This document shows positions 27,208 to 36,203 of a stretch of 64,000 nt of DNA, piece after piece (the first letter of the stretch is position 1; every line of letters starts with the position of its first letter). The notes beneath the pieces were generated by a model. It was not told where the DNA came from and did no database searches. It worked only from the letters and a program-made list of their open reading frames with translations. The stretch spans positions 992,001 through 1,056,000 of the forward strand of contig NZ_CP102246.1 in the NCBI RefSeq assembly GCF_024599795.1. Reading direction: 5' to 3'. The position numbers and the translations under genes were made by a program. Source of the DNA: Enterobacter cloacae complex sp. R_G8. GTDB taxonomy: Bacteria; Pseudomonadota; Gammaproteobacteria; Enterobacterales; Enterobacteriaceae.

Positions 27208-27785
27208 GGCCGCCTTTATACGTAGCGTTAAAGGCCATAAATGAGAGCGTAAAATGTGAATGCAGTTACGTTATGAGGTACTTACTTAAAGGTAATTATG
27301 GATCCTTATCGTTATGGACCGGGTGAAAGGTAATGTACACCTGATATGTTGACGGATAAATATGTTGAAAAGCCGGGTTGTTGTTTTGAGATAATTCTGT
27401 ATTCAGGTGATTTTTATGATTATTTTTAACGAATGCTATATTTCTAATGTCTTGATATATAATGTATTTATTTTTATTGTGACGTTTTTGTTTATATTTT
27501 TAATGCGCCTGTGCTGCATAAATTAAAGTACTTTCCGGTGCATGTTTGGGAAGTTTCGTGACAAAAATTCTTAATATCTTGAGGGGTGACTTTTCTGCGA
27601 TTGTTTTTTACTTATAATTAATAGCAGACATTGAGTGATAGTCTATGGGAAGTCTTACAAATCAATGTGTGTGTCGAGGGATGATCAAAGCCAGAATACA
27701 TTTATCGTTCATATAAAAGCGCTATAAAACGAAGGCGTCTTCTTTCTGAAGGGTCGTTCTTGCTTTAATCTAAAAGGGATGGTTA
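27208..27785. promoter_or_regulatory. AT-rich pgaA / luxR-type regulator intergenic region
   Basis: 578 bp without a gene between divergent pgaA and the 27786 regulator. It is conspicuously AT-rich (for example 27400-27520), unlike the flanking coding sequence. On the pgaA strand a leader of about 100 nt or more is likely; it contains several GGA triplets (AAGGAT, CAGGTG) that could be CsrA contacts, but I cannot show it. No clear operator was identified. It may be an H-NS-bound silencing region. Confidence 0.4.
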
Positions 27786-28364
27786 GTGGCAACTTCAATA
27801 GTGTTAGTGACACAGGATCGCTACCTCGTCAGGGGAATGAGGATATTTTTTCCGGATATAATCCTGCTGGATTCGATTGACAGAAAGATATTTGATAACA
27901 GTGCAGATGAATATTCTGTGCTGATTGACAGTCGTTCACCGCTCCGTCTGTATGATTATCTGATACGCCATCCGGCCAGAACGAGAAAAACAATCGGCTG
28001 CGTGATGCTCGATATGCGGCACCGGGAGGAGAATCAGCTCAGCATGAAGATGTTTATGAATACTGCGCTTCCGGTGGCTGACATGGCGTCGTTGTTTAAT
28101 CTGGTGCTGAATATGAAAGGCAGGCGTCTGACAACCAAATGGCTGCTTAACTTACGGCTGAGTACCCATGAAGCGATTATGCTGCGGCTGCTCAGGGCGG
28201 GCATGTCGATGGAAGAGGTGGCGGAGGAACTGAACACCTCGATTAAAAGTCTCTACCGCACGCGAACGGCGCTCTCTGAACGGCTGGGGGCGGAGAATTT
28301 TAACGAGGCGTGTTTGTTTATCTTTAAAAACAAACTGCTGGATGGAGATGGGAACGATCCCTGA
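27786..28364 (+). CDS. LuxR-type HTH regulator divergent from pgaABCD
   Basis: A 192-residue transcription factor. The N-terminal ~125 residues look like a degenerate receiver-type fold (IVLVTQDRYLVRGMRIFF) without the usual Asp/Asp/Lys set. The C-terminal LuxR helix-turn-helix is at ~132-185 (LSTHEAIMLRLLRAGMSMEE, then KSLYRTRTALSERLGAENF). Start is GTG 27786 with AAGGGAT upstream. The layout resembles RcsA/BglJ-type unorthodox regulators. Its divergent position suggests control of pga biofilm polysaccharide, which is inference. Confidence 0.8.
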   Translation: MATSIVLVTQDRYLVRGMRIFFPDIILLDSIDRKIFDNSADEYSVLIDSRSPLRLYDYLIRHPARTRKTIGCVMLDMRHREENQLSMKMFMNTALPVADMASLFNLVLNMKGRRLTTKWLLNLRLSTHEAIMLRLLRAGMSMEEVAEELNTSIKSLYRTRTALSERLGAENFNEACLFIFKNKLLDGDGNDP

Positions 28365-28398
28365 TTGGGTCATAAACCAAAAAAAAACCGCCACGAGG

Positions 28399-28424
28399 GC
28401 CGGGTCGACGTAGCGCAACCCGGC
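28399..28424. terminator. Palindrome between the regulator and the autotransporter gene
   Basis: GCCGGGT (28399-28405) and ACCCGGC (28418-28424) flank a 12-nt loop. An A-run at 28379-28387 gives a T-run on the minus strand downstream of the autotransporter. It is REP-like and possibly serves as the terminator. Confidence 0.5.
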
Positions 28425-28443
28425 ACTTCAGCGTTGATATCAA

Positions 28444-31400
28444 TCAGAACGACCAGCGCAGATTAGCGTTAACCGAGTTGACGCGGGTATCGGCACCATA
28501 TTGCCCCTGATAGCCCACATCCAGCGTCGCAGCACGCGACAGCTGCACGCTCACGCCGATATCACCCACCATCACGTCCTCATCCACGGTCTGACCCTGA
28601 GTAATGAACGCGTCGCTGCCCGCAAACGCCATGCGCGAAGAGGTATTCTTATCGCCATAGGCGTGCTGCCAGCCCAACGAACCGTAGAGGTTAACGTTCT
28701 TCGGCAACGCGGTCACACCGCGCACCCCGAGGGTGGAATAGAAGGTGTTCATGGTTTCATTACGTACGCTCAGCGCGGCGGCACCGCCGTCCTCTCTGAA
28801 GCTGTCGGTATGCAGTCGGATCCAGGAGAGGTTAACAAAGGGCTCGACATTCATCTCTGGCTGGCCGAAACGGTAACCCGCTTCGGTGAACGCCAGCAGC
28901 GAGTTGGCGTCGTAATCTGACTTCAGCCGATCCGAGAAGCCGCTGAAATCAACGTTGCGCTCGCCTTCGATCTTGTGCCAGGTGTAACCCAGCGCGCCGC
29001 GAAGGGAGAACGCATCCTGTTGACCCGCTGCATACAGGCCGAGGTGATAGTTGTCGGTATCCGTTGAGGAACGACGGCTGTCGACGTCGTAATCCCCGCG
29101 GCTGTAGCCGAAGTAGCCACCGACACGCACGTTATGGTCCGCCAGCTTGCGATCTGCCCCCAGCAGGAAACCGGTGGTGTTGCCGTCCAGTTTGCCCACG
29201 TTACCGTCGCCGCTGTTTCGGCTCCAGGAGCTGAAGGTCTGGCCCCAGACGCCATTGTTTTGCGGCTCCGGCTGCTGCACCAGCGACATTGCTAGCGGTG
29301 GTATCGGCAGGCTGTCGTTATCAAACGCGCGCTGCATCCGCTGGTTTAACACGTTAAACACCTGCGTGCTGCCGGCGATCAGGTTGGATTGCATCGAGGG
29401 ATACACTTCACCGGAGAGTTGGTTGAACGCTTCGCGCGCTTCCGGCGCGCTCAGCACCAGCAGCGAGTTATACAGCGCCAGCGACGGGCCGCTTTGCGTC
29501 AGCGTGGAGAGCGCCCCGGCGGTATTCCACTGGTTGCTGCTCCTGGCCACGGTCTGGAAAATCCCTGGCTTGCCGCTGCCAGGATTTTCTCCGCCGGGGT
29601 TTTCACCGCCCGGATTCTCACCGCCCGGGTTTTCGCCTCCAGGGTTTTCGCCTCCAGGGTTTTCTCCTCCTGGATTCTCACCGCCCGGGTTTTCGCCGCC
29701 GGTCTCTTTCTGCGCGATGGTCAGATCGACGGCGTTAGTGCTCTGCTTGAGCGCCACGTCCAGGAAGGCGGATTTGGATATTGCTCCGGCGAACTGACCG
29801 TCAATGCCCCCGTCGGAAGTTAAAATGCGATAGCTTTGTCCCGTTTTATAGCTGGTTTGCGGATCCAGCGCGGTGACCTGTACTTTAGCCAGATCGCTGA
29901 TGGTGGTTTTGCCCGATACCAGCAGTTGGTCGCTGCGGCCATCTCCCGCGATATCAACGTCATAGAAAGACTCGCCCACAAAATTCAGATAGCGTTTCAG
30001 CGTCAGCGTGCCGATATCGCCATCCCCTGGTGAGATATGCCCACCGGACAGGATCTCGGTCTGGCCCAGCGTACCGTTGCCGCCCAGCGTGCCGCCGGCC
30101 TTGATTGACGCGGCGCTGCTGTAACCCAGCCCATTGCTGACGTCTGAACCCGCCGTCGCGTTGAGGATCAGCGTACCGCCGTTCTCAGCGCTAAGGGTCT
30201 GAATCTCAAAAATATCGTCTTCTGGCTGGGTGTTGATGTTGCTGGCAATAATGACTTTGCCACCACGTGCGGTCACGTTCGCCTGAAGCGCTGAAAGATC
30301 GCCGTTCAGCGTTGTCTGCCCGGAGGTATTGATCACCTCACCTTCGCCGCTCATCTTGTTGCTGAAGACGTAGTTTTCGTCGGTATGGTTGAAGAAGACA
30401 TAGCTGCCGAATAGCCCGCCACGCAGACTGATTGCCGTCTTCGCATCGAGGGTCCCTGCGCCGCCTGCCGTACCAAGCGTTGGCTCAGTTATACCCGTGC
30501 CGGTGTCCATGTTGCCGCGGCTGCCGATGATGAGCGCCCCCCGGTTCGAACCGGAGCCCGATGTCCCCACGATCAGCGCATTGCTGCCGGCGGAAAATGA
30601 ACCGCCGTCAATAACCGACAGCACGCCATTGCCATAATCGCCCACGCTAACGCTGCTGTCGCTGGTAAAGCGCGAGCCTTTGCCCGCAATAACCAGCTCG
30701 GCGGTTTTCCCAGCCCCGGAGACGCCCGCCACCTGCACGCCGCCCACGTTAACCGCTCCGCCGTTCAGCACGTCCAGGTCGCCATTCAGCGTCAGCGTAC
30801 GGCCAACATTCCACTGTGAGCCGCTCCCCGTGACGGTGGCTTTTGGGCTCAGCGTGTCGGTTTCATCCGGCCCGGTACCATTGCCGATGCGCGCATCGTA
30901 GGTGGTATCGAGCGCCGCGCCATCTTCAATCGCCAGCGTGGAGCGTGCGCCCAGATCGGGGCCTACGCTAAGAAAATTACTGGTCACGCGAGAGCCGGCA
31001 CCCGTGGCGATAAGGTGGCTGTCGTAGCCGCGGGTGGTGCCGACAACGATCTCTTTTGCACTCGCCAGCGCGCCCTCTTCGACTCGCAGGGTGCCGAGGC
31101 CAAGATTCAGGTCGCCGCGCAGGACGTACTGATCGTTCACCGCGTTAAGCTCAGCGTTTGGCCCACGGACCGTGACCACGCTTTCATAAATTTGGCCGTT
31201 GAACAGCCGGCCGATATTGATGTTATAAGCGGTGATTTTGCCATTATCGATCAGCAGGTTTCCGCGTTGATTGCGTCCAACGTAAACGTCTCCGGTGTAA
31301 CCCAGCGTTTCGGTAATACGCGTGTCACCATCAAAAATGGCATCGGCTGCACGTGCGAAATCGGCAGGTGAAAGCAGTAACAGCGGCGCGGAAAATAGAG

Positions 31401-31461
31401 CGAGGTAAAGTCTGGAAAGCGGCGTCTTAACCGCTAAAGAATGCGATGTAGAGTTATTCAC
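28444..31461 (-). CDS. Autotransporter adhesin with GGENP repeat linker
   Basis: A type Va autotransporter of 1005 residues. The signal peptide is near residues 1-39 (LYLALFSAPLLLLSPADFARAADA). The passenger (~40-590) is a Gly/Asn/Thr-rich beta-helix with repeated VGxxGSG-type turns. A linker of eight GGENP units (29581-29700) follows. Then comes an autotransporter beta-barrel (~730-1005) with NNGVWGQTFSSWSRNSGDG, ending NLRWSF with terminal Phe. No cysteine or protease motif is seen in the passenger, which fits an AidA-like adhesin. A lipoprotein and a two-component system lie beyond its start. Confidence 0.92.
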   Translation of the reverse strand: MNNSTSHSLAVKTPLSRLYLALFSAPLLLLSPADFARAADAIFDGDTRITETLGYTGDVYVGRNQRGNLLIDNGKITAYNINIGRLFNGQIYESVVTVRGPNAELNAVNDQYVLRGDLNLGLGTLRVEEGALASAKEIVVGTTRGYDSHLIATGAGSRVTSNFLSVGPDLGARSTLAIEDGAALDTTYDARIGNGTGPDETDTLSPKATVTGSGSQWNVGRTLTLNGDLDVLNGGAVNVGGVQVAGVSGAGKTAELVIAGKGSRFTSDSSVSVGDYGNGVLSVIDGGSFSAGSNALIVGTSGSGSNRGALIIGSRGNMDTGTGITEPTLGTAGGAGTLDAKTAISLRGGLFGSYVFFNHTDENYVFSNKMSGEGEVINTSGQTTLNGDLSALQANVTARGGKVIIASNINTQPEDDIFEIQTLSAENGGTLILNATAGSDVSNGLGYSSAASIKAGGTLGGNGTLGQTEILSGGHISPGDGDIGTLTLKRYLNFVGESFYDVDIAGDGRSDQLLVSGKTTISDLAKVQVTALDPQTSYKTGQSYRILTSDGGIDGQFAGAISKSAFLDVALKQSTNAVDLTIAQKETGGENPGGENPGGENPGGENPGGENPGGENPGGENPGGENPGSGKPGIFQTVARSSNQWNTAGALSTLTQSGPSLALYNSLLVLSAPEAREAFNQLSGEVYPSMQSNLIAGSTQVFNVLNQRMQRAFDNDSLPIPPLAMSLVQQPEPQNNGVWGQTFSSWSRNSGDGNVGKLDGNTTGFLLGADRKLADHNVRVGGYFGYSRGDYDVDSRRSSTDTDNYHLGLYAAGQQDAFSLRGALGYTWHKIEGERNVDFSGFSDRLKSDYDANSLLAFTEAGYRFGQPEMNVEPFVNLSWIRLHTDSFREDGGAAALSVRNETMNTFYSTLGVRGVTALPKNVNLYGSLGWQHAYGDKNTSSRMAFAGSDAFITQGQTVDEDVMVGDIGVSVQLSRAATLDVGYQGQYGADTRVNSVNANLRWSF
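29581..29700 (-). repeat. Eight tandem 15-bp repeats encoding GGENP
   Basis: Eight in-frame 15-bp units in the autotransporter gene encode GGENP. Units differ at synonymous positions (TTTTC/ATTCTC, GCC/TCC), so the protein repeat is more conserved than the DNA. Length changes in whole units would preserve frame. Confidence 0.9.
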
Positions 31462-31577
31462 GGGTTATCTCCGTACTCATTAGCGTGATGTCTGGAAAAT
31501 CGGTTTTAAATGAAAAATCAGATACGACAGAAAAAGTTAAAGGCGTAATATGTGTACGCCTTTTGATATGAAGTTAA

Positions 31578-31892
31578 TTATTTATGGGTGACCACAGGTG
31601 TACAGGTTGGCGCGCTCAGCGTCGGGGCGGATCCTAAAATCCCTGGCATCATCATCGATGAGCAATCGAAAATACGGCCTTTTTCCGTTGTCGCGCGATA
31701 AGACAGCTTTTGCCCTCCCAGTGCATCCGGTTGGGCGCCATTAACATTGGTCACGGTTATTTCATCCGATGAGCCCAGCCCCAGCATTTTAGCGGTTTCC
31801 GCCTGCAGGAGTGGAATGGCCTGATCGGTTTTCAGCGTGGAACAACCGGCTAGCATCAACGTAACGGTTAAAAAGAGTAGTGGCTTTTTCAT
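31578..31892 (-). CDS. Small lipoprotein (104 aa)
   Basis: A 104-residue predicted lipoprotein. The signal peptide MKKPLLFLTVTLMLAGCSTL has the lipobox LAGC with Cys17; residues +2 Ser/+3 Thr favour the outer membrane. The mature part has a conserved-looking TDQAIPLLQAETAKMLGL helix and two Cys (IFDCSSM; APTCTPV) that may form a disulfide. It lies upstream of the autotransporter on the same strand; function unknown. Confidence 0.8.
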   Translation of the reverse strand: MKKPLLFLTVTLMLAGCSTLKTDQAIPLLQAETAKMLGLGSSDEITVTNVNGAQPDALGGQKLSYRATTEKGRIFDCSSMMMPGILGSAPTLSAPTCTPVVTHK

Positions 31893-32067
31893 AAATTATC
31901 CTTTATATCCAATCAGTTAATTTCTCTGATTGTATTTATGTTTTCTATTACTCAAATCAGCGAATAATATATTTCCCTTTCCTAATCGAAAAAACCCTCC
32001 TAAAGTAGGGTGGGTAGATAATAATTCATCCGTACTCTCTAATATGCGAAGGTAAAAGGAGGATCCT

Positions 32068-32700
32068 TTGGGGCAGAATTATGCGTTGGTCGTTGATGAC
32101 CATCCATTGGTAGCAAGCGGCATCGCCAATTTTCTGATTACACATTGCCGATTTAAGCAGGCGAGTGTGGTGACGAATGAGGATGATTGCTACCGTCAAA
32201 TTAGGGATAATGGCCCGCCACGTTTGCTGGTAATCGATTTTTGGCTCTCGTCCGGAACCGCGTTGAAATTACTCAAAGAAGTCAAACAACTTTACCCACA
32301 GGTAAGGCTCCTGGTGGTTAGCGGGGATGATAATAATGATATCTGGCAGAAAGTTCACGCCGCCGGTGGGCACGGTTTCGTATTGAAAAGCGAGCCACCT
32401 GAAATGTTTTCGCGGGCCGTTTTTGCCCTCACTGATAATCTCACCTGGTTTCCTGAGGGAAACGAATTTTCCGTTGAATCGAATAATGAGAAGTTAAGTA
32501 AATTTAACTTAACGCCGCGCCAAATAGACGTGTTAAATATGATTATGCGCGGCCTGCCAAATAAAAGAATCGCCGCGCAACTTTCTATTTCTGAGCCTAC
32601 AGTCAAAGAACACATCAGCAATATATTGAAAAAGATAGGCGTTAACAGTCGGGTCGAAGCCATCACGCTTCTGCATGGCAAACGGGAACCGTCGGAATGA
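32068..32700 (+). CDS. NarL/FixJ-type response regulator
   Basis: A 210-residue response regulator. The receiver domain (~1-125) has the acidic pair in VVDDHPL, phosphoacceptor Asp57 in VIDFWLSSG and a Lys in VLKSEPPE; the C-terminal LuxR HTH (~145-205) has LTPRQIDVLNMIMRGLPNKR and SEPTVKEHISNILKKIG. The start is TTG 32068, with AGGAGG 5 nt before it. It overlaps the following kinase gene by 4 bp. It probably regulates the surface genes beside it. Confidence 0.92.
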   Translation: MGQNYALVVDDHPLVASGIANFLITHCRFKQASVVTNEDDCYRQIRDNGPPRLLVIDFWLSSGTALKLLKEVKQLYPQVRLLVVSGDDNNDIWQKVHAAGGHGFVLKSEPPEMFSRAVFALTDNLTWFPEGNEFSVESNNEKLSKFNLTPRQIDVLNMIMRGLPNKRIAAQLSISEPTVKEHISNILKKIGVNSRVEAITLLHGKREPSE

Positions 32701-34484
32701 GATTTTTACAGAGCTTACAGAACGCTGGCATCTCTCCTCCCGCGCAGATCCGTTTGCTAAACAATACCTTTTTGCGGCTGGTGTTCAGCTTCAGCGCTGT
32801 CCCTTTCGTCGGCATTCCTTTCGCCATCTGGATTAATTTGCTGGGCGACGAACTCGGCCCAACCATTACCTGGATAATTATTTACCTGCTATGTGCCGTG
32901 GCGATCCGAATATTGCACCGACGCTACCAGCGCGAAGCGAAAGAGCATGATGAAGCGGATGTCCTGCGCCGCTGGCTGCCGCGTATAAATAAGATCGCTT
33001 TAATTCACGGGCTGGGGATTTCATCTCTCTATTTAATTACTCCGCAGACGCAGAACTTTGACTTTTTCCTGCTCCTGAATATCAGTATTGCCGCCATCGT
33101 TGCCGCCAATGCGACGCATCTGACGCCGGTCATCAGCACCTTTACGTGCTTTTTCTTCGCCTCCTGGGGGGTACTGAACCTTGGCATTATCTGGCGGCTG
33201 GACGATCTGATGTTCATTGTGCTGATGTTGAACCTGCTGTACGGCTTCGCCATTTACCGCCATGCGTTAACGTCGCACGCGTTCTTCATTCAGCAGGCGC
33301 TGCTTGAGGAAAAAAGCTCACGCCTGGCAGAACAGTTTCGCCAGGCCAAAGAGGAAGCCGAGCAGGCGCTGCTGGATAAAAATCAGTTCCTGACGACCGC
33401 CAGCCACGACCTGCGTCAGCCGGTACACGCCATGGGGTTTCTGATCGAAGCGATTATCCACCGAAACCGGGACGACAGCCTCACGCCCCAGCTGCTTGAT
33501 CTGCAGCAGAGCGTCCGCTCGGTGCATTTGATGTTCAATTCCCTCCTTGACCTCAGCAAGATTGAATCCGGGAATGTGCTTACTGCCCCTGCCAGAGTGG
33601 ACATTGGCGCGCTGCTCGACTCGGTGATCACGCTGTTTCGCGAAGAGGCCAACAGCCGCGCACTCAGGCTGCGCACCTGGCGACCTAAACGCCGCATCTA
33701 CGTGATGGGCGATCCGCTGCTGGTGCGACAATCCCTGATTAACCTGATTCAAAATGCCCTCCGCTACACGCTACAGGGCGGCGTGCTGGTTGCCATCCGA
33801 CCGCGCGGTGACGGGTGTATGGTGGAGGTGTGGGACACGGGTGTTGGTATTGCCGATGATGAGAAAGGTAAAATCTTCTCACCTTACTACCGCCCCGAAC
33901 TGGCCTGGAAGATCGACAGTGCAGGACACGGGCTGGGTCTGGCCGTAGTTGCCCGCTGTGCCAAGCTGATGAAGGTGAAGTACGGGATGCAATCCATTGA
34001 AGGTAAAGGTTCACGCTTCTGGATGCGCTTCACCCAATATGCTGGCGACGAGATCGCGCCGGAGATGCGGCCCGCCTATGACAACACTGCCTCGCCGGTA
34101 CGCTATGCGCCGCTGCACGGTTCCTGTCTGGTCGTTGATGACGACCCGCTGGTGACGTCTGCCTGGGAGAGCCTGATGAGCATCTGGGGAATCAACGTGC
34201 GCTGTGCGGCCTCCGCTGAAGAAGCGTTCGCTATCATCGACGATGGCTTTACGCCGTTTGCCGTATTGTGCGACCAGCGTCTGCGATCCGGTGAAAGCGG
34301 CTTCGACATCCTGAAAGCGCTTTTTGAACGTCTGCCGGACATGAGCGGCGCGATGGTCAGCGGCGAATTTAATTCACCGGTTCTGCTGGAGGCGGAGCAG
34401 GAAGGGTACATGGTGCTACGCAAGCCTCTGGAGCCGGCTAAACTGCATGCGCTGCTGACACAGTGGTCCGGGAGTCGTGGATAG
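32697..34484 (+). CDS. Hybrid sensor histidine kinase
   Basis: A 595-residue membrane kinase paired with the regulator upstream. The N-terminal ~190 residues hold several transmembrane helices without a large periplasmic domain, so the signal is probably sensed in or at the membrane. A coiled-coil linker (RLAEQFRQAKEEAEQALLD) is followed by the H-box ASHDLRQPVHAMG with His237, the HATPase domain (LINLIQNALRYT; VWDTGVGIADDEKGKIF; GHGLGLAVVARC) and a C-terminal receiver domain (~478-590) with Asp526 in LCDQRLRSG. The ligand is unknown. Confidence 0.93.
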   Translation: MRFLQSLQNAGISPPAQIRLLNNTFLRLVFSFSAVPFVGIPFAIWINLLGDELGPTITWIIIYLLCAVAIRILHRRYQREAKEHDEADVLRRWLPRINKIALIHGLGISSLYLITPQTQNFDFFLLLNISIAAIVAANATHLTPVISTFTCFFFASWGVLNLGIIWRLDDLMFIVLMLNLLYGFAIYRHALTSHAFFIQQALLEEKSSRLAEQFRQAKEEAEQALLDKNQFLTTASHDLRQPVHAMGFLIEAIIHRNRDDSLTPQLLDLQQSVRSVHLMFNSLLDLSKIESGNVLTAPARVDIGALLDSVITLFREEANSRALRLRTWRPKRRIYVMGDPLLVRQSLINLIQNALRYTLQGGVLVAIRPRGDGCMVEVWDTGVGIADDEKGKIFSPYYRPELAWKIDSAGHGLGLAVVARCAKLMKVKYGMQSIEGKGSRFWMRFTQYAGDEIAPEMRPAYDNTASPVRYAPLHGSCLVVDDDPLVTSAWESLMSIWGINVRCAASAEEAFAIIDDGFTPFAVLCDQRLRSGESGFDILKALFERLPDMSGAMVSGEFNSPVLLEAEQEGYMVLRKPLEPAKLHALLTQWSGSRG

Positions 34485-34733
34485 AAGAATAGGCAGCAGC
34501 AGCGTTAAGCTTCACTGCCTGCTCCCGGTCGCCAGGCTGTAAGGCCCGCTAGCTCGCGCTGTCCTGCACGTTTTTTGTACCGGGTAGATGTCAGTTTTCG
34601 AGCGTATACTCTAAGATATGTTCAACGAGTTGATATAAATATAAATTTGACGAATATCGTCAGGTAGCGATTTATCCGTCAAATTAAGTTAAACTTCGTC
34701 CCAGGTTCAGTGAGTTATGGGACTGATAACAGA

Positions 34734-35060
34734 ATGACCAGCGAAGAAGCACTTTTAAAATCAGGTTTTAGCAAACAAGATCTTCAAAAGCTAAAAAACA
34801 ATATTGAGAATTACGGTGGTTCGTTTGATAGCGTAACGCATGATCTGGCCAATCGTTTTAAGGCAATGAAGTGGATAACTATTATTGCCTTCATCATACT
34901 GGCTTTAACTCTTTTACTTGCATCTCAGGATACAAGTCTGACACTTGCGATCACGTTATTGATTTTACTACCTTTTATCTGGTATATAACGCCAGCAAAA
35001 CTTGGCTACAAATCCTGGCGTTATCGTAAAATGCTGACTAATTCTGGGACGGATCGCTGA
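34734..35060 (+). CDS. Small two-helix membrane protein, copy B (putative immunity partner)
   Basis: A 108-residue paralogue of 16045-16374. The start at ATG 34734 (MTSEEALLKSGFS) is chosen because it aligns with the copy A start with no gap (GF at residues 11-12 in both); a GTG-initiated frame at 34710 is possible. It shares LANRFKA near residue 46, two hydrophobic helices (~50-67 and 71-90) and a YKSWRYR tail. It converges on the DUF4225-like gene and overlaps its 3' end by 23 bp. The flanking DNA is AT-rich. Confidence 0.75.
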   Translation: MTSEEALLKSGFSKQDLQKLKNNIENYGGSFDSVTHDLANRFKAMKWITIIAFIILALTLLLASQDTSLTLAITLLILLPFIWYITPAKLGYKSWRYRKMLTNSGTDR

Positions 35061-35856
35061 CGGACAACAGATCAAAAACAATCTTAGCTTTCACGCCATA
35101 ACCAGCTATTTTCATTGTTAGCTGCGGGCGGCTCAGTGTGCTTACCTTTCGGTAATAGTCAGCAGGCAGATATCGAAACAGTCGCCAGGTACCAGGTCGC
35201 CGTAACAAGCCAAAAATGGTGTACGCATTAGCGGCCAGTGAGATTGATTTGTAGACGCCTAACCCATTCTCACGACTAAAGCCCATAAACTCAGCTGTAG
35301 ACATCGCGGCATTCGCGACCAGCCCTTCACTGGTCGTGTTGTGAGTTGCGTAGCGAGCCACTTCTTTACTGATGCTGTTTGCCCCGTCAGTAACCAGTAT
35401 CGCACCAGCAAGAACCCCGAGAGGGGTCATAGTGCCAATGAGGGTAAGCCCCGCAGCTATTTCAGCACCGGCCAGCACAACACTGACTGCCGAGATCACA
35501 TATCCAACAATTTTGTTATTCTCTCGGATGAACTCGACTTTAGCGTAAAGTTTGGCTGCCCGCGTTCGTAATAAACGAGCTTGTTCCAGGAGGTTACAGT
35601 TTTCTTCTCTCAGAACTTTAACGCATTCCATGCATTCTTCATCTGATTTAGCCCGACGAGCTAACGTAAACTGTTGTTCTATGAGGTCACGAATTTCCTG
35701 AATAAACTTCATTCGAGTCAGACTATCGCTGAGATGAAAAGCCGACAGAGTGTTGGCTGTATTTACCAGCTTCCTGGCTTCCATATTCACCATAGTTTCC
35801 GCCCAGGCTTTATTTCTTCCACCTGAGTGCATCATGTTAAGTAATGCTGCATCCAT
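35038..35856 (-). CDS. DUF4225-like protein, copy B (putative toxin/effector)
   Basis: A 272-residue paralogue of 15264-16070. Shared blocks in order: WAETMVNMEARKLVNTAN, LARRAKSDEECMEC, VGYVISAVSVVLAG, GVLAGAIL, AEFMGF, RPGTWRLFRY and LTMKIAGYGVKAKIVFDL. The start is ATG 35854-35856 (MDAALLNMMHSGG) with GGAGAG upstream; the frame runs to 35937. Two hydrophobic segments lie near residues 118-160. It has no signal peptide and no recognisable catalytic motif. It is next to the tRNA-Phe gene. Confidence 0.75.
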   Translation of the reverse strand: MDAALLNMMHSGGRNKAWAETMVNMEARKLVNTANTLSAFHLSDSLTRMKFIQEIRDLIEQQFTLARRAKSDEECMECVKVLREENCNLLEQARLLRTRAAKLYAKVEFIRENNKIVGYVISAVSVVLAGAEIAAGLTLIGTMTPLGVLAGAILVTDGANSISKEVARYATHNTTSEGLVANAAMSTAEFMGFSRENGLGVYKSISLAANAYTIFGLLRRPGTWRLFRYLPADYYRKVSTLSRPQLTMKIAGYGVKAKIVFDLLSVSDPSQN

Positions 35857-36203
35857 TGTAATTTCTCTCCATTGCTTTACCGGCCACTGCTTAGACTGAT
35901 AAACGACTCCCCATAACAGCCATGCGTACCAACGCACTATATAGTAGCAATGTGGTTACGTGGTCTGAAGCAGAAGTCACTTCACGGATACGTGACGCCA
36001 CTCTGTTGGGATTTGTGGGGTTGATATGTGCTTTACAATACTTGAACAGATCGGTGAAGGTCAGGTTTTTCTGTTTCTGTGTGACGGTAAACACGCCAAT
36101 TGCGTACCACCGGGAAGCGGGGGATGGAGGAAAGAAAAGGGCGGTAACTACTTTGCTGACTCAGAAAGCAAAAACCCCCGCCGAAGCGAGGGTTATAAAT
36201 GAG
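35857..36203. other. Gene-free stretch downstream of tRNA-Phe
   Basis: 347 bp between the DUF4225-like copy B and tRNA-Phe. It holds the promoter of copy B near 35870-35940 and the tRNA terminator at 36168-36194. No integrase or repeat of the tRNA 3' end was found. Frames across it are short and read partly through the tRNA, so I treat them as non-coding. Confidence 0.5.
36168..36194 (-). terminator. Terminator of tRNA-Phe
   Basis: AACCCTCGC and GCGGGGGTT (minus strand) form a 9-bp stem with one mismatch and a 4-nt loop, followed by a T-run (A-run at 36170-36174 on the plus strand). It lies 10 bp past the tRNA 3' end. Confidence 0.8.

Noticed and set aside
35891..36094. 67-codon minus-strand frame downstream of tRNA-Phe
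   Set aside because: No RBS or recognisable family; overlaps the likely promoter of copy B. Possibly a remnant, but not supportable.
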